Origin: Chitinophagaceae bacterium
Lineage (GTDB): Bacteria; Bacteroidota; Bacteroidia; Chitinophagales; Chitinophagaceae
NCBI GenBank assembly: GCA_947379895.1
Contig: CANCPA010000013.1
Span: 1-40,081, forward strand
DNA: 40,081 nt
Direction: 5' to 3'
Of the stretch, positions 8,026 through 16,367 are shown piece after piece. The notes beneath the pieces were generated by a model, which made no database searches, was not told the origin of the DNA, and saw only the letters and a list, made by a program, of their open reading frames with translations. The translations under genes and the position numbers were made by a program. The number at the start of each line of letters is the position of its first letter. The stretch's first letter is position 1.

Positions 8026-8838
8026 ATGGAATTAAAAGAGCGTATTCTAGCTATTTGGAATGACAGGACATTATTGAAAGATGCAGCGTACATTGATACT
8101 ATCAGGGATGTGATTGAACAAGTTGATAAGGGGCAGTTGCGTGTAGCTTCACCTACTGAAAATGGATGGGTTGTAAATGAATGGGTAAAACAAGCTATTT
8201 TGTTGTATTTTGGTATTCAACAAATGCAAACTTATACGTTGCCTCCTTTTGAGTTTTATGATAAAATGTTGTTGAAAAAGGATTATGCAGAACTTGGAGT
8301 AAGGGCTGTGCCACATGCAGTTGCACGATATGGTGCTTATTTGGCTAAGAATGTAGTTTTAATGCCAAGTTATGTAAATATTGGTGCCTATGTAGATGAA
8401 GGAACAATGGTTGATACTTGGGCTACAGTAGGAAGTTGTGCTCAAATTGGAAAGCATGTTCACTTGAGTGGTGGTGTAGGAATTGGTGGTGTACTTGAAC
8501 CATTGCAAGCGAGTCCTGTTATCATCGAGGACGGCTGTTTTATTGGCAGTAGATGTATTGTTGTTGAAGGGGTTATTGTTGAAAAAGAAGCTGTTTTAGG
8601 TGCTAATGTCGTATTAACTCAATCGACTAAAATTATTGATGTGAGTGGCTCGGAACCTATTGAGTATAAAGGGCGTGTTCCTGCAAGAAGTGTAGTTATT
8701 CCTGGAACATACGCTAAAAAGTTTCCTGCAGGTGAATACCATGTAAACTGTGCTTTGATAATTGGTACGCGTAAGCCTAGTACAGATTTGAAAACTAGTT
8801 TGAATGACGCATTAAGAGACTTTAATGTGAGTGTTTAA
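8026..8838 (+). CDS. dapD: Tetrahydrodipicolinate N-succinyltransferase
   Basis: Transfers succinyl from succinyl-CoA to tetrahydrodipicolinate in the succinylase branch of lysine and diaminopimelate synthesis. The 270-residue protein has an N-terminal helical domain. From about residue 100 it has a left-handed beta helix of hexapeptide repeats (VNIGAYVDEGTMVDTWATVG, then SGGVGIGGVLEPL and IIEDGCFIGSRCIVVEGV). These are characteristic of trimeric acyltransferases, and the segments match DapD. Length matches the family. The ATG at 8026 gives the standard MELKERI-type start. A TTG 13 codons upstream is less likely. It is a single gene, 84 bp after purB. Confidence 0.93.
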   Translation: MELKERILAIWNDRTLLKDAAYIDTIRDVIEQVDKGQLRVASPTENGWVVNEWVKQAILLYFGIQQMQTYTLPPFEFYDKMLLKKDYAELGVRAVPHAVARYGAYLAKNVVLMPSYVNIGAYVDEGTMVDTWATVGSCAQIGKHVHLSGGVGIGGVLEPLQASPVIIEDGCFIGSRCIVVEGVIVEKEAVLGANVVLTQSTKIIDVSGSEPIEYKGRVPARSVVIPGTYAKKFPAGEYHVNCALIIGTRKPSTDLKTSLNDALRDFNVSV

Positions 8839-9002
8839 ACGTTCTCATATAATTGTTGTTTCAGTCATAGATAGTGGCAAGGTATAAGAGTATTTCAATG
8901 TTAAATCATAGTTTATAAAGAAGTAGTAATTTTTTGTATATTATTGATGAAAGTTTGAAATGCTTTTATGCCTTTAATTATCAATTTTAAACCATTAATT
9001 TA

Positions 9003-9917
9003 TTGAAAAAACATTTAAACTTAGCTGGATTTGTAATTGCATTGTGCGGGGCAATATTGTTTTCTACTAAAGCAATTTTTGTTAAGCTTGCCTTTCATTC
9101 AACGCATACGGATGCTGTAACCTTGCTAAGTTTACGCATGTTATTTTCCTTACCTTTCTATGTTTGTATTGCTTTTTTCGTTTCTCGACGGGAAGGTGTT
9201 GTCTCAATTTCACCCAAACAATGGTTTTTGATTGCTTTAATGGGAATATTTGGCTATTATGTAAGTAGCTTATTCGATTTTATTGGTCTTCAGTATGTTT
9301 CTGCAGGATTAGAGCGTTTAATCTTGTTTTTATATCCTACTTTCTCTGTTCTATTGAATTCATTCATGTTCAAAGCAAAGATTAATAAAATACAATTCAT
9401 TGCACTTTTATTAACTTACTTAGGAATTGGGTTAGCTTACTATGGAGAATTTAGAGTTGATACAAGTAATCCTAATTTTTTCTTTGGCTCATTGATGGTT
9501 TTTCTATGTAGCATAACTTATTCATTTTATTTAGTAGGCACGGGCAGATTGGTAAACAAAGTAGGTGCTACTAGATATACTGCTTATGCAATGTTGTTTG
9601 CAACCTTTGGAATATTCCTTCATTTTATTATTACAAAGTCAATTACTCAATTTGTATTTACTCCGATGCTCATTAGCTATGGTGCCGTATTAGCTGTTGT
9701 TGCAACCGTTATCCCTTCTTTCATGATATCAAATGCCATGAAAAAGATTGGGAGTAATAATGTATCAATCATTACGAGTATTGGACCAGTGAGTACCATT
9801 ATTCAGGCGCATTACATTTTAGGAGAAAAGATATTTACGGAACAAATTATAGGAACAATTCTAGTGGTAATTGGGGTTTTATTAATTGGTTGGAGACAAA
9901 CTGCTAATAATAATTAA
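9003..9917 (+). CDS. EamA/DMT-family membrane transporter
   Basis: A 304-residue integral inner-membrane protein with about ten hydrophobic segments arranged as two EamA repeats. The first repeat begins at LAGFVIALCGAILFSTKAIFV-like sequence and the second near SLMVFLCSITYSFYLVGTG (about residues 162-180). Members export amino acids, nucleobases or other metabolites, and the substrate cannot be told from sequence. The start is a TTG at 9003, chosen because it gives the canonical short cytoplasmic MKKH N terminus right before the first helix. No ATG fits. The small DUF3820 gene follows 31 bp later and may be cotranscribed. Confidence 0.85.
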   Translation: MKKHLNLAGFVIALCGAILFSTKAIFVKLAFHSTHTDAVTLLSLRMLFSLPFYVCIAFFVSRREGVVSISPKQWFLIALMGIFGYYVSSLFDFIGLQYVSAGLERLILFLYPTFSVLLNSFMFKAKINKIQFIALLLTYLGIGLAYYGEFRVDTSNPNFFFGSLMVFLCSITYSFYLVGTGRLVNKVGATRYTAYAMLFATFGIFLHFIITKSITQFVFTPMLISYGAVLAVVATVIPSFMISNAMKKIGSNNVSIITSIGPVSTIIQAHYILGEKIFTEQIIGTILVVIGVLLIGWRQTANNN

Positions 9918-9948
9918 CGGGATAGAAAGGAAACGAAAATGATTAATC

Positions 9949-10185
9949 ATGATGGGAAACAATACACCTCAACCAAATGGCGATATATTAATTCAAATTG
10001 TTACTATGGAGATGCCTTATGGGAAGTATAAAGGTACTTTGATTTATAGACTACCTATGTTTTATCTAGAATGGCACAAAAGATCAGGGTTTCCAAAAGG
10101 AAAAATGGGTATACTTCTCGAAACTATTTATGAGATAAAACTAAATGGATTAGAAGATTTACTTAAACCTTTAATAAAGAAGTAG
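9949..10185 (+). CDS. DUF3820 family small protein
   Basis: A 78-residue cytosolic protein. The MPYGKYKGTLIYRLPMFYLEW segment (residues 22 onward) and the following WHKRSGFPKGKMG match the DUF3820 family, also described as a putative quorum-sensing-regulated virulence factor fold. The function in Bacteroidota is not established. It may be in one transcript with the DMT transporter, 31 bp upstream. Two ATG codons are adjacent at 9949 and 9952, and either could be used. Confidence 0.8.
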   Translation: MMGNNTPQPNGDILIQIVTMEMPYGKYKGTLIYRLPMFYLEWHKRSGFPKGKMGILLETIYEIKLNGLEDLLKPLIKK

Positions 10186-10275
10186 CACATTTTTTTGATA
10201 AAGCGTAAGAATTAGAAAGTCAAGTTTTTTGAAATTGGAAGTGGTTATTACAACAATTAGGTAAGCATTCTCAAA

Positions 10276-10356
10276 GAAAGGTTACCTGTAGCATACTTTT
10301 AGTAGCCTTTCTTTTCGGAAAGGGTACCTGTAGCATACTTTTAATAGCCCTTCTTT
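10276..10356. repeat. Tandem 39-bp hairpin repeats between convergent genes
   Basis: Two 39-bp units (10276-10314 and 10318-10356, period 42 bp) share GTAGCATACTTTTA exactly. Each can fold, with GAAAGG/CCTTTC arms in the first and a shifted AAGGG/CCCTT in the second. They lie between the ends of the DUF3820 gene and nhaA, so they probably act as transcription terminators for one or both. Confidence 0.6.
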
Positions 10357-10395
10357 AAGTAACAACAGTATGAAAAATGTTGTTTATTCACTCTT

Positions 10396-11589
10396 TTAAA
10401 CGCTTTTTGGTTTTATTATTCTCAATATTGTGTAACCTACGATCATCGATAAGGTTGAAGCAATTAATATCGCAATTTTTCCTGTGTTAATAGCAGCATT
10501 ACTTTCAAAGGCTAGTGTAGTAACAAAAATACTCATAGTAAAACCAATACCACACAATACTGAGGCTCCAAACAATTGTAATCGACTAACTGCATTTGGT
10601 AAAGAAGCCCATTTTAATTGCGTCATCAAGAAGACTACTAAACAAATGCCCATTGGCTTGCCTAAAAATAAGCCGGCAATAATTCCCCAACTTAGACTAT
10701 TGTTAATATAGGAAAGGCAATTTTGAGGAAGCTCGATTGCCGTATTTGCAAGTACGAATAATGGTAGAATGATAAAATAAACAGGAATTCGAAGTCGATG
10801 TTCATATTTTTGGAGTTGATTAGTGGGTACGCAAAAAGCCAATATTACACCCGAAACAGTTGCATGTATTCCAGAATGAAACGTAGAATACCATAGTAAA
10901 ATTCCCAATATGATTTGTAAAATGCTAAATTTTCGTAGTATTTTGTTCAATAAAAGAATTAAAAGAACGATTAGCGTGGATAAAATTAGATATTTAAAAT
11001 GGATAACCACACCATAAAATAAGGCGATAATTATGATAGCTCCCAAATCATCAATAATTGCAAGTGCTGTTACAAACACTTTTAATGATAATGGAACTTT
11101 GTTGCCAAGTAAAGAGGCAACGCCCAACGTAAAAGCAATGTCTGTGGCCATAGGAATACCCCATCCTGATTGGAAATTTGTTTGATAGTTTAAAATGTAA
11201 AAAATAATTGCAGGGGCAATCATTCCTCCGATTGCAGCAGAAATTGGTAAAACGGCATTTTTAAGTGAAGCTAATTCTCCCACTATTAACTCTCTTTTAA
11301 TTTCCATTCCTGCTAAAAAGAAGAAGAAGGTCATCAATAAGTCATTGATAAATAATAGTGGAGTATTGGGAAATGAAAGAAGACCAAATGTATTAGTTGT
11401 ATCAGCAGAATTTAAAAAATTAAATTCCAATAATTGCAGATAAATGGTTTTAGTTGATACTATATTAGAAATTAATAGTGAAATAATAGTACATGACAAC
11501 AAGATGATGCCAATTGAGCGGCTGTCGTAAATAAATTGTTTGAGCGGATTAACAAATCGATGATGAAAATATTTTATGACTACCTGCAT
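10396..11589 (-). CDS. nhaA: Na+/H+ antiporter NhaA
   Basis: An electrogenic sodium/proton antiporter of the inner membrane that controls cytoplasmic pH and Na+. The 397-residue protein is strongly hydrophobic, with about twelve helices. Key motifs are the PLLFINDLLMTFFFFLAGME segment (about residues 77-96), ATDIAFTLGV (Asp at residue 150, in the position of E. coli D133) and IIDDLGAI (Asp pair at residues 180-181, like D163/D164). Length is normal. It is transcribed convergently with the DMT/DUF3820 pair and divergently from the gene at 11850. Confidence 0.94.
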   Translation of the reverse strand: MQVVIKYFHHRFVNPLKQFIYDSRSIGIILLSCTIISLLISNIVSTKTIYLQLLEFNFLNSADTTNTFGLLSFPNTPLLFINDLLMTFFFFLAGMEIKRELIVGELASLKNAVLPISAAIGGMIAPAIIFYILNYQTNFQSGWGIPMATDIAFTLGVASLLGNKVPLSLKVFVTALAIIDDLGAIIIIALFYGVVIHFKYLILSTLIVLLILLLNKILRKFSILQIILGILLWYSTFHSGIHATVSGVILAFCVPTNQLQKYEHRLRIPVYFIILPLFVLANTAIELPQNCLSYINNSLSWGIIAGLFLGKPMGICLVVFLMTQLKWASLPNAVSRLQLFGASVLCGIGFTMSIFVTTLAFESNAAINTGKIAILIASTLSMIVGYTILRIIKPKSV

Positions 11590-11762
11590 TCGCTAAAGAT
11601 AATAATTTTTAATATTCAAGTAAATGGTACTCGATAATATTTTTTTCCTTTACGAGAGGTGGCAAATTATTAGGTAATCGCTAAATAAGAAAAAATGGCT
11701 AAAGTATTCAATTTTTGAAGGGCTGTATTATAGTTCAAGCTGATTTTTATCCTATTGACCGA

Positions 11763-11795
11763 TTTGTGGTTAATTTTACTCAATTTTAGCATTTG
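11763..11795 (+). promoter_or_regulatory. Probable promoter of the DUF6515-like gene
   Basis: TTTG (11763-11766) is followed after 20 bases by TAGCATTTG (11787-11795). This is a -7 box with one extra base compared with TAnnTTTG. It lies 54 bases before the chosen ATG. Confidence 0.4.
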
Positions 11796-11849
11796 AAAAG
11801 AAAACATTACATGAAATTTGTAAATAGATATGCAGTTAAATTTGTTGTT

Positions 11850-12800
11850 ATGAAAAGTTCTCAATTAATAAGTACTAGTCAGTTTATAATTAGCACACTT
11901 TGCTTCGTTGTAATTGCAACAACTATATCAGCGCAACGTTCAGGACATGGAGGAAGTGGCTTTGGCGGAATCCGAGGCGGAGGTGCGATTAGTAGTGGAA
12001 ATTCTACTTTTAGTGGTAATTATCATTCTCCCACACCGGCATCAGTGCCTTCATTTAATAGGGCTCCAATTGCTAGTTCTCCTCAAGTGAGCAGGCCTAC
12101 TTCTCATGGAAATGGGGGAAGTTTTCCAGGAAGGAACTATCAAGGAAATGTTAGTTCAAATATGTATAATAGAGGGGGGATTCCTGCTGATCCAGGAAAG
12201 TCCTTTGTAGGTGTAAATCAGGGTAATGGTTCAAGAGGAGGTTATCGTGGCCATAATTATGAATATGGACGCGGTGGGTATGGAGGCGGACGTGGGTATT
12301 TTAGTCCATATAATGTTTATCCGTATTATCCTTCACTAGGAATTCGTTTGGGATTCCTTCCTTTTGGTTATTATAGTTTCTATTATGGTGATTATCCATA
12401 TTATTATTACAACAGTGTGTTTTATAGAAGGACAGAGGATAATAATTACGAAGTGGTAACGCCACCCTTAGGAGCACATGTGCCAACAATACCTAACAAT
12501 TCTAAAACTGTTATTATTGACGGTAATAAGTATTATGAAAGTTCGGGTACTTATTATCAGGAAGAATTAGATGCAAATAATCATGTGCAATATATTGTAG
12601 TAGGTATTGATGGAGTTTTAAATCAACCACAATCACAAATTTATAGGGAACCTCAAGTTGGTGACATTGTTTATCAATTACCAAATGGATGTTCCACAAT
12701 ATTTTTAAATGGTCAAAAATACTATGAAGCTCCAAATAATCTTTATTATCAAGAAGTTCAAGATGGAAACAGGATTGCCTATAAGATTGTAGGTAAATAG
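11850..12800 (+). CDS. Secreted Gly/Tyr-rich DUF6515-like protein
   Basis: A 316-residue exported protein. Starting at the ATG at 11850 gives a clear signal peptide ending near TISAQ (about residue 29). An upstream TTG frame to 11793 would bury it behind 19 extra residues. The middle is low complexity: Gly/Ser-rich (SGHGGSGFGG), then Arg-Gly-Gly/Tyr-rich, then a Tyr/Pro-rich stretch. The C-terminal half has two copies of a short module (TVIIDGNKYYESSGTYYQE and STIFLNGQKYYEAPNNLYYQ), typical of DUF6515 proteins in Bacteroidota. Likely periplasmic or outer-membrane associated. Function is unknown. It is followed by a good terminator (12833-12864). Confidence 0.8.
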   Translation: MKSSQLISTSQFIISTLCFVVIATTISAQRSGHGGSGFGGIRGGGAISSGNSTFSGNYHSPTPASVPSFNRAPIASSPQVSRPTSHGNGGSFPGRNYQGNVSSNMYNRGGIPADPGKSFVGVNQGNGSRGGYRGHNYEYGRGGYGGGRGYFSPYNVYPYYPSLGIRLGFLPFGYYSFYYGDYPYYYYNSVFYRRTEDNNYEVVTPPLGAHVPTIPNNSKTVIIDGNKYYESSGTYYQEELDANNHVQYIVVGIDGVLNQPQSQIYREPQVGDIVYQLPNGCSTIFLNGQKYYEAPNNLYYQEVQDGNRIAYKIVGK

Positions 12801-12832
12801 AATGAGATAGGTTTTGATTGTTGTTTAAAATG

Positions 12833-12864
12833 GAGGCTACATTTTTTGAGTAGCCTCTTTTTTT
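12833..12864 (+). terminator. Intrinsic terminator
   Basis: GAGGCTAC (12833-12840) pairs perfectly with GTAGCCTC (12850-12857), followed by seven T. It lies 32 bp after the DUF6515-like gene. Confidence 0.9.
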
Positions 12865-13010
12865 AAAAAGTAATTTTGCCAAATAAATGTTATTTCGAAT
12901 GAATATTTTGCATTGGACATAATAGCCTGCAAATCGTAAAAATCAATGATAGTATATGTTTTATTATTTTTTATAGTTTTTAGACATCATTTAATTAACA
13001 AATAGTTGTC

Positions 13011-13040
13011 TTGTGCATTGTGAATTCTCTCTCTATATTT
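13011..13040 (+). promoter_or_regulatory. Strong promoter of a candidate small RNA
   Basis: TTG (13011-13013), 19-base spacer, then TATATTTG (13033-13040), an exact match to the TTG-N19-TAnnTTTG consensus. Transcription would start near 13046. Confidence 0.75.
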
Positions 13041-13045
13041 GTGTA

Positions 13046-13186
13046 ACAATTGAAAGGAAATAAATAAACTTTCAAGAGAAATAAAAAATTAGCTACTTAG
13101 TAGCCTATAATATAATTTGAACTTTTTTTCATATGGCAAGCAATCGTTAGAGGTCGTCCTGTTTCTACAGGAAGACCCTTTTTTTT
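13046..13186 (+). ncRNA. Candidate small RNA, about 140 nt
   Basis: A stretch bounded by a consensus promoter and a strong terminator, with no good ORF. It contains the hairpin GAAAG...CTTTC near its start, a perfect small hairpin GCTAC-TTA-GTAGC in the middle, and the terminator hairpin at 13152-13186. The only reading frame after the promoter with an ATG is a five-codon MASNR just before the terminator hairpin. It does not look like tRNA, tmRNA, SRP RNA or RNase P RNA. A 6S RNA is possible, but I cannot form the long closing helix. The class is unknown. Confidence 0.55.
13152..13186 (+). terminator. Intrinsic terminator of the candidate small RNA
   Basis: GGTCGTCCTG (13152-13161) pairs with CAGGAAGACC (13168-13177) with one mismatch and a 6-base loop, followed by C and eight T. 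Confidence 0.9.
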
Positions 13187-13301
13187 GTCCCTAATTCATA
13201 TTATGAGCTAAAACTATTTCAATTTCTACTTTTGTTAAGATATTTACACTATATACATGTAACACAGAACGTATACTTTAGTACAAAATACTAATTATCC
13301 C

Positions 13302-14420
13302 TTAGTCATCAAATCTTATTAAGTCCTTAGGTACTAACTTCAATTTTGGTAGTAACTCTTGTTTAAGTTGAATCTTAACGATTTGTCCCATTGTTTTTGC
13401 ACGTAAATAAGCCTTTTGATTAAAATGTTCTGAAAGTTCTTTAGCAAGTCTTGCAGTTTTCTCGGGAGATGAAATATCATCATGACACATAAGGTCTATC
13501 AATTCTTTCATTCTATTTAATACAGAAGCCATTCTAAATACAACTTTCGTACGCTCCTCTGCTTGGTATTGTTCAATCGATTCTCTATTCAATTGTTTGC
13601 CCACTAATTCTACCATAGGATAGTTGTCTGTAAAGAATTGTGGTAGATAAAGGTTCTTCCGACCTTCATAACATTGTTGGTCAAAATCAATAGCTCTTAT
13701 ATTATATTGTATGTTTTCAATATCGGGAGTAATGTCAACTACATAATTATAACTGCGCATGTCGCCTAATAATCTCATAAAACAGCGTTCATTAAATTTT
13801 ACGAACTCTTTTGCAAAGCGAACTTGATTTGTATCGGGATGATTCATATAATGTTTTATAAATTCATCACCCGGTATGCCAGGAATGTGTTCTTCTATAA
13901 GTGTTTGTCCTGTAATGAAATATGTAATCCTATTAGGCGAAAGCAGGTGTTCTAATTCAAGGCCATATACTCTACTTGCGTCAGCACGTTTTATATAATA
14001 GTGATCATAATTTGCATTATGTTTATTGATAATCCTAATTCTAAAAGGTTGACTATTACCAAAAGCACAAAAGTCGATTCGTTCTACATCTAATTGATTT
14101 ACAAAACTAAAGTCACCATCAATTTTTAGTACAGCATACACTCTTAATAAACCATCTCGAAGATATTCCCATTCCCTCATGTCATAAGAAACTGTTTCCC
14201 AATATGCATCCTTACCATGCTTATCTTTTAACGGTATTGTATAAGTAAAGCGTAGTAATTCTTCGTAGTGAACAGGTAAAGGAACCTCTCTTCCATATTT
14301 TACAAGATATTTATGTAAATCTGCATTAATGGGGTAAATAGGTTTCTTTTTGCTAGGCTTATTTACATTATTATCGTCAAGAGTCTCTTTAATCATTTCT
14401 TTTGCTTTTAAAATATTCAT
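13302..14420 (-). CDS. Unrecognised protein with kinase-like residue pattern
   Basis: A 372-residue cytosolic protein with no named family I can assign. It carries, in order, residues expected of a protein-kinase-like or aminoglycoside-phosphotransferase-like fold. YYIKRAD has Lys144 in a beta3-like position, and LELEHLL has Glu155/Glu157 like helix C. EEHIPG (176-181) resembles a hinge. LLGDMRSYNYVVD has Asp220 and Asn225 spaced like a catalytic loop, and RAIDFDQ has Asp245 like the metal-binding DFG/IDF. The N terminus (to about residue 30) is charged and probably disordered. The C-terminal 100 residues are helical. It is a single gene, transcribed divergently from ssb and convergently towards the candidate small RNA. 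A kinase fold is inference, and activity and substrate are unknown. Confidence 0.7.
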   Translation of the reverse strand: MNILKAKEMIKETLDDNNVNKPSKKKPIYPINADLHKYLVKYGREVPLPVHYEELLRFTYTIPLKDKHGKDAYWETVSYDMREWEYLRDGLLRVYAVLKIDGDFSFVNQLDVERIDFCAFGNSQPFRIRIINKHNANYDHYYIKRADASRVYGLELEHLLSPNRITYFITGQTLIEEHIPGIPGDEFIKHYMNHPDTNQVRFAKEFVKFNERCFMRLLGDMRSYNYVVDITPDIENIQYNIRAIDFDQQCYEGRKNLYLPQFFTDNYPMVELVGKQLNRESIEQYQAEERTKVVFRMASVLNRMKELIDLMCHDDISSPEKTARLAKELSEHFNQKAYLRAKTMGQIVKIQLKQELLPKLKLVPKDLIRFDD

Positions 14421-14620
14421 TTATAATACAATTAATTAAAAAATAAGGGTTGCTTTTTTAATTAATTGGTATTCTTTTAAAAAAAATAATTGCCAAAACT
14501 ATAAGAAATAAGGCATTGTTTATAATAAATCATAAAATGCTATGTTTATTTCCCTCGTTCCCCTTTATTTTGACTACTTTTATTTTTTTTATTGGAAAAT
14601 TTCATTTAAATATAAATATC

Positions 14621-15085
14621 ATGCTTAAACTTTTAGTTATTGGTCATCTTGGAAAAGACGCCACTGTAAACAATGTTAATGGTAAGAATGTAATTAATTT
14701 CACTGTAGCTCATTCAGAAAAATTTAAAGATGCACAGGGAGCACAAGTTGATAAAACAATTTGGGTAGAGTGCTCCTATTGGACTGAGAGAACAGCTATT
14801 GCGCCTTATCTTAAAAAGGGAACTCAGGTTTATGCGGAGGGCATTCCTGACATTCGTAATTATACAACTCAAGATGGACGAACAGGTTCAAGTTTGATTT
14901 TGCGAGTATCTTCTGTTCAATTATTAGGATCGAAAGAGGGTGGTGTCGATGCGCAGCAGTCTGCAGGTGGCTATAGTGCAACTTCACATCCTCAGACTGC
15001 TTCGGCAGTTAATCAGCAAACAGTATCATCACCTGCATCTGCACCTGTTGTAGAAGGAGCAATTGCTGATGATTTGCCATTTTAA
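14621..15085 (+). CDS. ssb: Single-stranded DNA-binding protein
   Basis: Binds and protects single-stranded DNA in replication, recombination and repair. The 154-residue protein has an N-terminal OB fold (residues 1 to about 105: LLVIGHLGKDATV, NFTVAHSEKF, WVECSYWTERTA, YAEGIPDIRNY). A Gln/Ser/Ala-rich linker follows, then the acidic tail DDLPF that recruits partner proteins. The ATG at 14621 gives the usual start. An upstream in-frame extension to 14516 is hydrophobic and does not belong. It ends with a hairpin terminator. Many Bacteroidota have more than one ssb, so this may be the main or a second copy. Confidence 0.93.
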   Translation: MLKLLVIGHLGKDATVNNVNGKNVINFTVAHSEKFKDAQGAQVDKTIWVECSYWTERTAIAPYLKKGTQVYAEGIPDIRNYTTQDGRTGSSLILRVSSVQLLGSKEGGVDAQQSAGGYSATSHPQTASAVNQQTVSSPASAPVVEGAIADDLPF

Positions 15086-15104
15086 TTATTGTTGAATTGT
15101 ATTA

Positions 15105-15136
15105 AAAAGCCATAGCGTATTTACTATGGCTTTTTT
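15105..15136 (+). terminator. Intrinsic terminator of ssb
   Basis: AAAAGCCATAG (15105-15115) pairs with CTATGGCTTTT (15124-15134), an 11-bp perfect stem running into a T tract. Confidence 0.9.
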
Positions 15137-15368
15137 GTTTTATTGATATGGTCGTTCTTTAATAATAGTTATGATTATTTATAGATAATTGAGTAAATTA
15201 TAAGTTCTTTGATAATTAATTATTGCAAGTTGATATTATTTTAATTTCAATTGTTAAGTATTTATAAAATAGACATACGAAAACAATTGCGTAAATATTT
15301 ATTGAAATTAAAAGCGATTAACTATTTCATTCGTTTCTTGTCTCATGAAAATTCAATATGTTTGTTTT

Positions 15369-16361
15369 ATGATAGATAGTATAGCGTATGCTCGTGCAGG
15401 TTTAGTGGGCAATCCTTCTGATGGTTATAATGGTAAAACAATTAGTTTGATTGTGAAGAATTTCGCTGCAAAAATACTTATCTACCAGTCTCCGACATTA
15501 CATATTGAACCTCAAGAGTCGGACTCTAATCATTTCAAAAATATTTACGATTTAAAAGAAATAGTTACACTAACTGGTTATAATGGCGGTATTCCAATAA
15601 TAAAAGCGGCTATTAAAAAATTTTGTGATTATTGTGATGAAAATGGAATTCGATTAGCTAGTAAAAACTTTACGTTAAAATATAATTCTAATATTCCTCG
15701 TCAAGTTGGTTTAGCAGGGTCAAGTGCAATTATTATAGCTACCTTAAGAGGATTAATGCAATTTTATGATGTTGAAATTCCAATAGAAAGATTGCCAACA
15801 ATTGCGTTAGAGGCAGAAGTAAAGGAACTAAGTATCAATGCGGGGTTGCAGGATAGGGTAATTCAAGCCTATGAAGGTTGTGTATACATGGATTTTGAAA
15901 AGGAATTTTTAGATAAAAATGGGTATGGGAAATATGAAAGACTCCCTCTCAATAAACTTCCTCAATTTTATATTGCATACAAAACAAACCTTAGTAAAGT
16001 ATCGGGTAAGGTGTTGAATGACATTAAAACAAAGTATGTACAAGGTGATACTAATGTAATAAATACGTTGAATGATATTGCAGCTTTGGCAGAAACGGGT
16101 AAAGAAGCTATTGAAAACGGTGATTTTGATTTGTTAGGGGAATTAATCAATGAAAATTTTAATAACCGACGCAAAATCATGGCTATTACTGATAGTAACA
16201 ATGAATTAGTTGAAACTGCTCGTTCTTGTGGGGCTTCTGCTTCTTTTACAGGTTCAGGAGGAGCTATTATTGGTATTTATAAAGATAATGAGATGTTACA
16301 GAAATTGGTTTATTCACTTCGAAATATTCAAGCAAGGGTAATTAAGCCCTATATTATATAG
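15369..16361 (+). CDS. GHMP kinase, glucuronokinase-like
   Basis: A cytosolic small-molecule kinase of the GHMP superfamily. The start YARAGLVGNPSDGYNGKTIS closely resembles plant glucuronokinase (YARVGLLGNPSD-type). The ATP-binding motif is VGLAGSSAIIIA (about residues 113-124), and a GHMP C-terminal Gly-rich motif occurs at SFTGSGGAIIG. The ATG at 15369 gives 330 residues and places the family's first strand (IAYARAG) at the N terminus. An ATG at 15345 adds eight residues. The galU gene starts six bases after this stop, so the pair is surely one operon. A kinase making a sugar-1-phosphate next to a UDP-sugar pyrophosphorylase fits sugar-acid or sugar salvage to a UDP-sugar. The substrate (glucuronate or another) is inferred. 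Confidence 0.82.
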   Translation: MIDSIAYARAGLVGNPSDGYNGKTISLIVKNFAAKILIYQSPTLHIEPQESDSNHFKNIYDLKEIVTLTGYNGGIPIIKAAIKKFCDYCDENGIRLASKNFTLKYNSNIPRQVGLAGSSAIIIATLRGLMQFYDVEIPIERLPTIALEAEVKELSINAGLQDRVIQAYEGCVYMDFEKEFLDKNGYGKYERLPLNKLPQFYIAYKTNLSKVSGKVLNDIKTKYVQGDTNVINTLNDIAALAETGKEAIENGDFDLLGELINENFNNRRKIMAITDSNNELVETARSCGASASFTGSGGAIIGIYKDNEMLQKLVYSLRNIQARVIKPYII

Positions 16362-16367
16362 ATTATT

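Noticed and set aside
13131-13149. MASNR mini-ORF as a leader peptide controlling a downstream gene
   Set aside because: The only gene downstream lies on the opposite strand and is convergent, so there is nothing for it to attenuate in cis.
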